Below are positions 1 to 64,000 of a stretch of 64,000 bases of DNA, one piece after another. The notes under the pieces were generated by a model. The model ran no database searches and had not been told where the DNA came from. It saw nothing but the letters and a program-made list of their open reading frames with translations. A program made the position numbers and the translations under genes. The first letter of the stretch is position 1. Each line of letters begins with the position of its first letter. Location of the stretch: assembly GCA_963931925.1 (NCBI GenBank), contig OZ007571.1, positions 8,563,944 through 8,627,943 of the forward strand, given 5' to 3'. Source of the DNA: Onchidella celtica (taxonomy: Eukaryota; Mollusca; Gastropoda; Systellommatophora; Onchidiidae).

Positions 1-1740
1 TCGGCTTGCTCCCAACCCTAATCTTTGGCTTATTTAACCTGCGCTCCTTGTCATTTCGAAGCGGATTGTATTCATATTGGTCAATGCCAGAAAGTATATT
101 ATTATCATGAAATTTTAAGCGCTGCACTTTTGCTCTGCAACTGTGACTGACAGAAACAGGGCAAGACAATTGTTTCTTATTATATACAACAACAACAAAA
201 AATACTTTTTAAGCAATGGCGAATTGAACAATGGACTGTGTATTATTACATACCGTTCCTGCAAATCGAGGTCAGTCTGAGCAGATAAGTGCAAAACAGA
301 TATAAAATAGATATTTTTTTCAATAGTTTTCAAGTTCAGATTTGTCGGTTAATATTACTTAACACTTTGGGCTTTATAGTTCGTACAGTAATTTGTGATA
401 TGGTCACACAATATTTTGGGCACTTTGACTGGAACGAATGGTAAAACAGTGCACTGGCTTTTTGTGTATCGGGGTGGAGTTTATTGACTTAAGTGCGTCA
501 TCTTCCAAGAACGGGGGGGGGGGGGGTGAGGGGAATGGGTAAAGCACCTGAGCATTTGACGTAATAGTTTAGACCACAGCGAAAATGAAATCAAACTCCC
601 GAAATGTGAAAGTGATGCCATGCGTATCACATGTTCATGTTTATTCTTGAAAACCCACTTTCAAGCACTGGGCGGCCATTTTCAGATCACGTGGCAATCA
701 TCAAAGGGAAATCACTCCAAAGGGAAAGTGCGTTGTCATGACGATCATGGCAAATGTCAAAGGGGGGTTACTCTTCAAATGATAGTCTCAAGATGGGCTG
801 TGTTTGCGCTATAAACATCGACATCTACATGAGCTCCTCTTTCCTTCAGTCCACATTTCCTTTTCGACCCCGGTCTGCACTTTTCCTTAACTCCTCAAAT
901 ATGCTGAATGTTTGCAGTGAGGGTAAATCCATGACAATCATGTCTACGTGATAACATGTTTCTCACAAGAATTGGCTGAGTGACGTTTGAATCAAGAAGA
1001 GGTGGGTGAAAAGGGGTATTGCTATACTTGACAAATCCAACAGTGCTAAAATATCCTTTGGAATGGAAACTCCAAATATGAAGTACCTCGAATTTGCAAG
1101 ATCGACACAGTGTACCACTTGCATCTTTCTTTAGACAGTTGAACTTGGATATCGGCACCAATTTCAGACAGTAACACTGGACAGAAGCCGCTACAGTAGG
1201 GTTTACCATACATAATACAGCCATCTTTGAGATCAAATATTACGCAACAGTGGAACGCATTGCATGATGTTTGATGATTAACCAGTCTTGAGATATTTTC
1301 TTGTTATGGAGCTTTCTGTTTCGTATAAGTGTACATTTTACTCATCTCCCTTCACCTGAAAGACCTCAAGCAATCCCAAATTCCGAACACCTACCTTAAA
1401 TCACGGGTGTGCAAATATCTGTATTAAAAGTCACATAATTATTTTTGAATGTGGTTACTGGGCCATACTGTGTTAATTTCCTTTCGATCTTGTCATACAG
1501 TTTGTTACTAACCGTAATTTTTATACCATTACTTAATAATGAAACAGCGTTTAAACAGTTATGATGCTCTCCACATCCCGAGAGTTACGGTAGGCAGAAA
1601 CGGTTCAGGATCACAGCAAAAGGAAAGTTATTTTGCCATCCAGATCAAGGTTTCTGTCCCAGGCAGTTTGCTCTGCATGACAAGCGATGAGTATACAATA
1701 ATATGAAGCTTAATGCAGTTTTCTCTGGTTTCTTCTACAG
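1..1740 (+). other. Upstream intron end (non-coding)
   Basis: The sequence runs into the 3' splice site at 1740. It contains a G run near 510-527 and no ORF with family resemblance. I searched it for a signal-peptide exon with a phase-1 donor and found none I could support, so the start of the Ror protein is outside the window. Confidence 0.7.
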
Positions 1741-54726
<52,986 letters not shown>

Positions 54727-55362
54727 GTCTACGATCAATGGTGTGTGTTTTGTACATTTTTCCAGCAACAGGTTCTGAAGTCATGAGATAAAAATGTACT
54801 TTCATGTGCCAACTAAGATGCTGCATAGTCCCAGGTGCAACTGAATGTCCCGTTTGGCTGGTGTTTCCTCTAAGGACACACAAAATTAAGCTTTTGCTGA
54901 CAGTAATATGGACAAGATAGAACTTGATGCTGTGACATTTAAGCTACAATTTATTACGTGGTTACGCTTCTGAGTCATTATTTTGGCATGTGATTATGTA
55001 AAGCCATATTGTTATGCCTTAGGATTTGAGTGTCAGAACGCTTCCTTTTATAGTTCTTTAAAATGTACAGATCAAACCTGATCAGACGAGTGTGAAATGC
55101 CGCCTGTCCCAAGGCGTTATAGTTCAAATGACTACTGACAAGATGTCTGGGAATCATGATATGTCTCCAGTTATGCCACTTATGTGGCTGGTCATACCAG
55201 CAGGCTCTGTGTGAGATGGAAACGTTGTGTCCAAGACAGGAAATTTTCAGATGTGGCCAAAGCTAAGACATGTGTGCCAAACCAAGGTGGCACATTGCAT
55301 TATAAGTGAATAACTGTTGATTTCAGCTGTTACTTCTTTGTTGAATTTGAATTGTTAGTCGC

Positions 55363-55370
55363 TGTACATA
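55363..55370 (+). promoter_or_regulatory. Pumilio-type element TGTACATA
   Basis: Matches the PUF consensus TGTANATA in the presumed 3' UTR about 640 nt after the stop. The same octamer in the same context (CTGTACATATAAA) recurs at 62063. Confidence 0.3.
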
Positions 55371-57895
55371 TAAAAATGCTTTGCTGGATTCCTGAGAAAA
55401 GTACGATTATAGTCTTGAAGTCCCCAGTTTGCTTAGTGGTGTCCTTGTCTTGCACTGATGTAATCTGTGTATTACCATTGTTTTACGCACTAGACCACTG
55501 TAATCTTTTACTGAGCATGTCGTCACCGTCCATGCTATGCTGATGGTGTCTGATGCAGAAAGTGTAATTATGATGATGTGAAAAGTGGACTGCAGAAAGA
55601 CCTTATGTGTCACTTGAATCTTAAACGTATTTCTTTATTCCTTTTCCAATTCTAAGACTGTTTCAAGGGGGGGCGGGGCATCAAAGGGGGAAAATGTACA
55701 GTATAATGCTCTCCTAATGAAGTCAGGAAAGAGAACAATTCAGTGTGATTCAGCATTGGAAACAAAATCATTTCATAACAAAGCCCAGTACAGTTTCCTC
55801 CAGTCCACTTGCATAAAATATGTTCAATTACTGTTTTTAGCCAGAGTCCACAGTGTGATTTCTCCGTATTTTGTGATTTCAAATGCCTTTGATAGTTTGC
55901 GGAACTTCTCCGCTATCAGAAGGTCTCCGCCAAGTATTGCAGTGTTGAGTATGTTAAATGCCATATGACTGGTAAATGTAAATAGTAACGTAAAATTTTT
56001 CCTCTTCTTTTTTCTTTTTAATAGAAGGCTACTTTTTAATAGGAATTCCAAAGACAGGGCGGAAAGAATCCTACTGAGATTTTTTTTTTAAATTGAAAAA
56101 AGAACAAATTGAAGATAATGAAAATTATTGTGATCATCACCCAATATTTTGCAGCATCACAAAAAACTTTTTTATTTTTTTATTTTTTTTAATTACTCGA
56201 TGCGACAGTACATGTTGTTATGAATGTTCTGCATGTAGGAAATGGTGGGCCATACATAGACCAAGGAATGTTGATCTTTGCATACTGTAGGAGTCTCCAG
56301 GTTAATCATGCATGTGTTAATCAGAAAAGTTATAACAAGAAATGACAATGAAACTTTTCAACATAAGATTATAATATAAATGATGTTATACTAAAATCAG
56401 CTCCCATAATGATCATTTCATACTTATTACTACAAGTAGCATTTTTGTCTGTTTGTTCCTGTTACCAATGTAAATATCTCAATACCCCATGAAGGAGAAA
56501 CAAAAGAATACCTTGAATCGCGAATGTTGGACCTACATAATTATGGAAGTCCGTATCTGCATTTTCGACCAAAACGATATGCTTGAAACTCAATGTACCA
56601 TTTAAACAACATTTGCAAATATATTCTCTTTTCAGTTCAGCCAAAGACTGTATTCAATGTTATATTTTAGCAATACGCAGGAGGTAGCGTAATATATAAA
56701 TAGGAATTTTACAATGATTTTTTTCATGTGTTTATGTAAATTAGCCTCGCATTATAATGATCATCGCCTGTGCTTGCGCCTTGTACAAATCATTCTCTGA
56801 ATGTCTTCGTGTATTAAAATCAAGCATAATGTATCATCAGCTGGTGTCCAAAGTAAACATAATATGGTGCTATCCATCATTAGTTTCCTGTCATAATGTT
56901 TCACATTCTCCCATTGCACATCATGTACAATCAGGCCTTCCTATAACGGCCACGTGTTAAAACAGGCCCCGGCCCCTAACATAATCACTTGGGATGTGCG
57001 GTATTGACAAACAGCCAACCACAGTGCTCCAGAATCTACCAACTCTTTCTCCAAAAAGAGATACAGGTTCTAAACATTACCCAACACATTATCTTTTTCT
57101 GTATACCGATAGTTGTTCCCAGCAGCGTCCTGACAAAATATCCACTAACACGAAATGCAAAAGGGACTGTTCTTAATTTGAAGATAGGCTTAGTTACATC
57201 TATCACAAGGAATTCAAAATAATCCATTTTAAGTGATTCATTGTAATACGATATTCAAAACTATATGAATAGATTTATTTTATAATTGACTTGGTAATCG
57301 AAGTGTCATCAGGGCTGCGCAAGATCACTATTTTGTCTGGGTGGCAAGTGTTTCATTATGCACAGGTGTTACACCCAAGTTTGTTTGTTGTTTTATCTTC
57401 ATGAACGTGAAAACTCCATTATAAGTAACTTTTAAAATTTCTGGAAATAGACAGGGTTTTTTTATGGTTTTTTTTTTTTAAACAGTGATTCTCAAAAAAA
57501 ACTGACAGGAATCAACGTCGGCCAACTTAACTAACAACTATTTATAATTTCACTCCATATCTGGGCTCCTTGACAGTCATGCAGCCATTTTCTCCTCTTC
57601 TTGAGAGCACGTTGCCCATTATCAACACCATGTCATTACCCAAACAAACAGAAGAAACGGCATCTCAAAACTCACTTCAAGCCTAAAACAGACTGAACTC
57701 TGACTTTAGACACTAATAATAGTTAACCGTTCAACTTAACTTTACAGATAGGGACCTTAATGTGCTAGTATATGTGCCATTTTATTACGTCATTACGATC
57801 CCTATTCCGAACGGTTTTGCTGGACTACCAGTTGTCTAACAACATCATTGAAACTGCAAGACCATTCCACTACGTACAAGGATCCAATAAATTAC

Positions 57896-57901
57896 CAGCA
57901 C
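57896..57901 (+). promoter_or_regulatory. Candidate poly(A) signal AATAAA (proximal)
   Basis: The first canonical hexamer I found after the stop codon, about 3.2 kb downstream (CCAATAAATTACC). Its use is unproven and the downstream GU-richness is modest. Confidence 0.3.
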
Positions 57902-58671
57902 CCTGAACCAAAATGAGTGTTTTGCGTTTGTCGATGCTGAATTATAGAACCAGATTGTTAAGCATTGTCTTCTTTCAATATACGAATTCAACATTTATTT
58001 ACCTAGGTCTGTAATTAAATATCAACAAACGGCATGGGACTTATTTAGTTTAGGGTACTCATATGTACGCCTTCAAGAATGTACACTTTTCAAGTGTACA
58101 TAAATACATATTATATGCATACACAAACACGCGCACAGTCACTCACGACCAGCGTTTTGTTGTTGTTTTTTCTTCAGTTCTGAAGTTCCCCATATATTTG
58201 TGAAGTAGTCTTCTATTATCAGCTTACTGTTGAAAGAATTGTAAATGCCTCTTTAATTCAAGGCAGTTCATCGGTCGACCCATTATTGACCATGTTGAAC
58301 AGCAATTGAATCATGTCTCTGCAGATATAACTGAGTAGCGACGTTTTGTATGAGAAGTTTGACTTTGTGAGCTTGCTTTTACAAACATCCATTTGTTATG
58401 TTTTTAGTATTGATTAAGATTGGGACCGTTTCCATGACATTTGTTTCCTAAGATATATTATTATCATTATGCATAGTTAGTGAAATAATTTAGTTTATCG
58501 AAATTTGTGTATTTGAATATAAGCTTACATTGTATTTTGGTCTGAAAGGGAATGCGCCATTTTAAAACAATTGAGATGAGTCAAATGAACTAATATTGAA
58601 ATTTGTTTGCATGGAGGTTAAAAGTCGTTTCTTTTTACAAAGGATTACTGTTGTTAGCTTCATAGGGTATC

Positions 58672-58730
58672 GGGCAGTTGCAAGTGGGTAAAGCACTAGA
58701 CTGTCGTCCCGATTGACTGAAGTTGTCATA
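58672..58730 (+). mobile_element. tRNA-like fragment in 3' region
   Basis: GTGGGTAAAGCACTAGACTG with GTCGTCCCGAT looks like the D arm and anticodon arm of a tRNA. No B box follows, so at most a truncated SINE. Confidence 0.25.
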
Positions 58731-61266
58731 ATTTCTAAACAACCCAATAATTTTTTTTTCTGTTTATTTCTGCTGCTATAATTGTTGACATAATTTTTTT
58801 GTTGAACGATGGGTGAATCGATGGTTTACAACATGCTTCCCCGGGGCGGCGAAATCTGCTGAGCATTTAACTTCACTGTTGCTCTTTGTTTGGTTTTCAG
58901 TGGAATACCTGTAAAAAGATATCTTTCATCAGTGTTTGTGTCCGCAGTTACGGCTGTTGGTTGTTTTTTTTTTAATTTCTGTTTGTATTTTTATGTTTAC
59001 GGACAAAATGTGGTCTTGAAATTTCCGTTTTGTAAATTAGTACATGTTGTTACTATTCTCAGAGATTCTTAGTATTGAGAACTGCAAAGAGGGTAGCACC
59101 AGGTAAGGGTCCTGTGGTCAGTGCGCACCTTCCAGACACCGCATGACAATTAGTGATGAACCCGAATATGTTTCTTTTTTATCTCGGTGGCATCCACTTA
59201 ATTTGTTGAGGAAAGATGCGCGCCTGTCAGAAGGAAATCCCACTGCATCTGAAAATCTTTTAATTCATTGGCTTTTCAAAGCAAGACACTGATCTTTTAA
59301 CACACATGACGTAGGCCTAACACTGTAGTTTGCTTTTTCAGTGTGGCTATCTATTATAGGTACCTTCATACAAACACAAACTTTATTACTTCCCGAATAG
59401 TAAATCAAACAACTTTCTTCACCACACGCTGAACTTCAAGTACCGGTATGTCCTTTACCTACAGAATAAGAAGATCTTTAGGCTTGTAGGTAAACTTTCT
59501 TTTTCTGCAACGGCAAAATGTTTGTTTACCTTTCAATCATTGATCTTTTCATTTACCTTTAGGCCTAATGGTCTACAGATGATAGACTCAGCCGCATTAC
59601 TTTAAAAAACATGCTCATCAAGATAGAAGAGGAAAATGTTCGTGTGCCATTCTAAATTCTAAATTTACGTGTTCATGAATGCAGAAAGCCTGAGTATAGT
59701 CTTGTTCAAAGCGATGATATCAAGTACCTGAATGTTTTAGATATCTCGAGAAGCTAATGGAAAAAACGCACCAGTACTATTTGGAATTCATATATTTCAC
59801 TGCCTAATTACTATTAAAATTTGTGTACGAATGATGTGTGTGGAGCGACAAGAGTTCAAATGTCATGCCTTGTCTAACCAGTGTAAGCTATTACTCGTGT
59901 CATCATGATTACATTTATTATCGTCCTTGTTATGGTAATGTTTATTTTTATTATTTTGGTACGTTCAGTACCTCCATAGACAATCATTAGCCTGAGATTA
60001 CAATGTACAGCGCACTTTTCAAAGTGTCTGGCTTATTCATATTTGAACGTTGTCAAACTCTGAATGTGTGGTGTATGTTGTAAGACAATCACACAGAGAG
60101 AGACAGAGAAATTTTGCCGAAACAGAGCAGCTGTTTACATTGATCGTTAGTTAGTGCTCAAGCACTGTAAATGCGGCTTGGTCAATGAAGTGTAAGTTTG
60201 AACATGAAAGAGCTTTGGGAGATTAAATTCATAGTTTATTTGGAAATGCTCCATAAGTTATTGGCCCTTTCTAATATTATTATCAAAATCTTTCTGGACC
60301 GCTCGCTGATTAATGAAGAAAAGGAAAAACAAACAAAAACAGTTGGCTTCGAGCATGGAAGAATTACCGTTATTTTTTGTTTGACAGTCTTTGTCATCAA
60401 AAACTTGCATATGACACAGTGTGGGGCAAGTAAAACTCGCTTCGGGGTTCACAAGAACGTTATTTGAGATCCTAGACTGATCTAGAGGGGATGGAGTAAG
60501 GCAGAAGGTCATTCTTGCTTTCAAGGCTGTTTCACTGCCAAAACTACAACCGGAAACACATGAGACACCGAGTTTCTGAACTATTGTTTCTGTGGTTAAA
60601 TGTATGATATTCTTCTGTAAATCTAGAAATTTTGCACCAAATATGTTTTGAAAATAATAATTTGTATAAGTAAAATTTATACAGTACTGTTCTGATTGTC
60701 TTGTTTTCTTGGCACACACAAAAAAAGGTTATAATTTGAGCCAGTGTAACTGCGGCTGCTGGTGAGGTTAAACTGACATTGTACATTTTCTGTATTCTGT
60801 ATTTATGACCATCCTTTGGTTTGATAATTACAGTTTGTATAAAGTGTTTGGTTATTTTGTTGGACTTTTTTTTTTGGTTAAATTTTAGGATGTCCGATGA
60901 CCTATGCATTTGTTCTGTGATTTTTTTGTTTTTCTTTGTTGAGTAGATAGTTGAAAAATTGTACAAAATGAACAGACAGACCATTCAACTTGAACTTGTG
61001 AATGCCACAGTTCAACTAGCTTTCTTTAGAGTTTTGCATTTCAATTCAGCTGAACATTGCTGTTCTTTTGTGATTTGATTGCTTTATAGCTCTATGTGTG
61101 AAAATGACAGCATTGTGGTGTAAAACAGTGGTTTCTTACAGTCAGTTGAAAATTTCATCATAAGAACCGGGACATGCCAGCTGATAGTTATTACGTGTTC
61201 TTGTTCTTGGAAATGTTTACAGCAGATAAAGTTAAAGGATAATTTTTTTTTTTTTCCATCAAGTTG

Positions 61267-61272
61267 AATAAA
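61267..61272 (+). promoter_or_regulatory. Candidate poly(A) signal AATAAA (middle)
   Basis: Sits in GTTGAATAAAAGTAC, with a T/G-rich CATTTTGTATTCTC about 20 nt on. This is the most plausible of the candidates by context. It would give a 3' UTR of about 6.5 kb. Confidence 0.35.
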
Positions 61273-62062
61273 AGTACATAATTATTATCTCTATGTCATT
61301 TTGTATTCTCATAAAATCTAGGGTTTCTTGCAGGAACATGGATAGAGAACCATGAAGAATGATATAATAATAACTTTGTAGTAATTTTAAGAAAAATGCA
61401 TGTTATGAAAGACAGTTTTGTGTTACCTACAACAAAAATGAACAAGCAAATGTAAAAGTCATACTGGAGGTAAAGATAAAATGATTGGCCGACCCAATAT
61501 AATCAATACATGTATTGATATCAGAATCACGTCTTCATAAAAAAAGATTTAAATTGAGCCCTTTACAAAAAGATTTTATCCATGTTACATGTATTATTGT
61601 GTCAAGTAATTTTTTGACATTTCATTGAAAATGTGTATTCATGTCTTTTCAACAGAATCTGTAATATTCAGCAGTTGAGCTCTGAGCTTACTTGGTCACC
61701 AGTGCATTTAGTGATTTAGGTTCTTTTTTGTTTTATTTGTTTGTTTTTGAAGTGCCACTCATCTTGTGCCTGTTTCTGTTCATAGGTCACTTTGTACATG
61801 ATGTATTGTGTTTATGATGTGTCAGCCATTGTTTGAGAGTCCATGCCTGACCTTTTTTTGTGAAAGAATTTTGTATTTGTGCCAAGTTGGCCAAGACTTG
61901 AATTTTTGGCATGCTTAGGCCAGGTATCAGTGTGAAAAACAGCTGGCCATGAAATATCAATAATCTATGCCATCAACAAACTGATGTCAATGTAAGTTAT
62001 TTCTTTTCAGGAAAATAGCTGCCTTAATGCTTTTAATTTAGTAAGCAATTAAATCATATTAC

Positions 62063-62070
62063 TGTACATA
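62063..62070 (+). promoter_or_regulatory. Pumilio-type element TGTACATA (second)
   Basis: Second copy of the PUF consensus, three bases before an AATAAA. It matters only if the transcript reaches this far. Confidence 0.25.
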
Positions 62071-62072
62071 TA

Positions 62073-62078
62073 AATAAA
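62073..62078 (+). promoter_or_regulatory. Candidate poly(A) signal AATAAA (distal)
   Basis: Lies directly after a Pumilio-type TGTACATA (62063-62070). It would give a 3' UTR of about 7.4 kb. Confidence 0.3.
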
Positions 62079-62100
62079 ATCACTTACATGTACTTTACAA

Positions 62101-64000
62101 AACCCAATTGGCTATGAATGGAATGCTTTCAATATTTTCCAGTGTGAAAATATTTCCAGTTAAAACAGCTTTTATGAAATAATTTGAGAACAACATAACA
62201 ATTTAATGATACTTTCCATTGAAAAAATATTGCAATCCCCTATCATACAAGCTGTTCCTTACAACAAATGAAAACTTTAGAGACTACTCGATGAAACAAT
62301 TTATGATAAAAATAAAAATTTGTAGCAAGGGCCCCCATGCAAACTTACTAACTAATCAACATGACCCCTCACCTCTTGAGGCATGTGAACCACAGGAATT
62401 ATTTTTTGACAAACAAAGGTTGAGACAGACTTGACTGGCTGTAGCATCATACATTATAATTAATAGTGTCCTTGTGAATGAATCATGCATGTATAAAGAA
62501 ATGTGACATATTGTAGGTGTCTGTTAATGGTTATTTATGAATGGAATTAAAGTCATTTACATTTCCTGCTGGTCTTTCATGTCATGTTTTGCGGAAAAAC
62601 TGGTGTGAATGTTTACATGTACTTACATTTTGTTTTTCTGTTCTCTTTAATTCATGATTTCTGAAATAATAGAAAACCACAAAATTGCACACCCAGCAGC
62701 ACTTAAACTTCATGCAGGACATCGGTTCCAATGTTTTTAACTGAATTACTCCCAGACAGTTTTCTTGAGAAGATCCATATGAAGCCCACTGAAAATCAGT
62801 GACCACCTAGGTACAGTTGATAAGAAGCTTGATGAGACAAGTAAGAAACATGACAAATTGTTGGACACTGAACAAAGAATGTAAATCTGTGTGTGATTTT
62901 TCATGTGTTGTTTTAATTATCTGATGAATGGCTGAAGGCAGCACAGGGAACCAGTCAAATGACAGCTATCTTTTAGATAACAGATTTTCAGGCCTTATTA
63001 CTGCATGTATAGCCTGTCATCTACATTCAAATCTACTTCTGATTGTCAGGCTTGGGGGCAGCATAAATGATAACCCAAAATAAATACGTGTGCTTTATCA
63101 TTATCCTACCGTGGAAGTAAAGTTTGAGTTACAGCTTACAGTGTGCCAACAGTTTGATGACAAGATCTGACAGTTGAAATTACAGCGTGTTTAATCTATT
63201 TTGGGGCACGACTTTTTAAAGTAACAAACATATTCGAAACACAAATACATGTACCCTCAAAGTAGATGGCAAGAAAAATTGTGTGTATGAAGAGCTAGGT
63301 ACTCTGTCTGTAGATCGTGAAATTATTGACCATTATGGTTTCAAAAACGTGTTTAAGATTGACTAAAGTCGCCACTTTATTCAATAAAGTGATCCTACTT
63401 CATTAACCGTTGGAAAAACAGAGAACGCGCCCACAGTAGTACTGCATCGTATCCTGAGGTCTCTCTGGGCGGGTGATATTGGTGGATCAGACAAGCTCAG
63501 TAGCTGGAAATTGTGTGAAATGGGAAACAACCAAGACACCCAGTGTTTATGTTCAAGTTTTATTAGTAGTTACTTCCCTTGTTGCGGGGAAAGTAACGCT
63601 GGTACAGCAGCCATGGGCAACCGTGTGGCCTTAGGGCTACTGCCAGGCAATTTTGACCTGCCCCCGAATTGATTGAAAGTTCTTTACACACCTGTCACTC
63701 AGCTATAAAAAGCAATCCCCCCCCCCCCAATCCACACACACCAAACTCAAACAAGAAATGTTCCTTTAAAAATCAACATCCAAAGGAACCATGTCATTAA
63801 TTTCTAGAAAGGCTTTACTAGTTTACTACATGTACGTGTATGAGGTGAGAGTATTCCCCAGTATCCGGCTCTCTGCATTCTCACAGTTTTCAGGGCCTTA
63901 GGCCTACTACATGGACATGTATGTGAAATGTTGCCCGTGCCTGCCTTAGAGTCAACAAAGACACTATAGGCGATCTTCTCGATGGAAAGACAAAAACGCA
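62101..64000. other. Distal 3' region, no gene seen
   Basis: Either the distal 3' UTR or intergenic DNA. It has a palindrome with a poly(A) signal at 63373-63391 and a C run at 63717-63729. ORFs here are short and featureless. Confidence 0.5.
63373..63391. repeat. Palindrome containing AATAAA
   Basis: CACTTTATT C AATAAAGTG, with 9-bp perfect arms around one base; the right arm contains a poly(A) hexamer. Confidence 0.8.

Larger units (their letters stand above)
54727..62100 (+). other. Ror 3' UTR, extent uncertain
   Basis: AT-rich DNA after the stop with no ORF of recognisable family. The poly(A) signals listed separately would give 3' UTRs of about 3.2, 6.5 or 7.4 kb. Two identical Pumilio-type TGTACATA sites fall in it. 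Without transcripts the true end cannot be fixed. Confidence 0.5.

Noticed and set aside
1713-1740. In-frame ATG just before exon A as the Ror start
   Set aside because: The nine added residues lie in the polypyrimidine tract of a good acceptor and make no signal peptide, which a receptor needs.

Overview
The window looks like animal nuclear DNA, most likely from a lophotrochozoan and probably a gastropod mollusc. The evidence is small exons separated by introns of 0.5 to 15 kb with GT-AG borders, many microsatellites, a non-LTR retrotransposon, a hAT-type miniature transposon and tRNA-derived repeat heads. The mollusc assignment is inference from the overall style of the sequence. No bacterial operon, CRISPR array, intact tRNA gene or rRNA is visible.

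One gene dominates the plus strand: a ROR-family receptor tyrosine kinase. Twelve exons from 1741 to 54726 splice into one unbroken frame of 1034 residues. The domain order is one Ig domain, a Frizzled-type cysteine-rich domain (10 Cys), a kringle (6 Cys), a transmembrane helix, a tyrosine kinase domain and a Ser/Gln/Asn-rich tail. The 5' exon or exons with the start codon and signal peptide lie before the window. The kinase keeps GxGxFG, VAIK, HRD and DFG, so it reads as a competent kinase, unlike the degenerate vertebrate ROR domains. The kringle is about 8 residues shorter than in vertebrate ROR1.

Region by region: 1-1740 is the end of the upstream intron. Intron 1 (1931-14274) holds a SINE-like head, an A/C-rich foreign-looking block, a palindromic repeat and microsatellites. 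Intron 3 (15895-24353) holds a CT tract and a 52-bp minisatellite. Intron 5 (25282-33690) holds an antisense 5'-truncated LINE and an element of about 1.95 kb bounded by a 21-bp perfect inverted repeat. Intron 6 has a CT tract about 100 nt before exon 7. Intron 9 (37027-51848) is the largest, with microsatellites, a hAT MITE with near-perfect 8-bp target duplication, SINE-like heads and candidate regulatory patches. The stop codon at 54724 is followed by more than 9 kb of AT-rich non-coding DNA with several poly(A) signals.

I did not find a new multi-gene system. The observations most worth checking are the intact kinase motifs, the shortened kringle, the run of four phase 1-1 exons beside a CT tract, the mobile elements, and several precise inverted repeats (a histone-type stem-loop on the minus strand, a 10.4-kb palindrome and an 11-bp hairpin).
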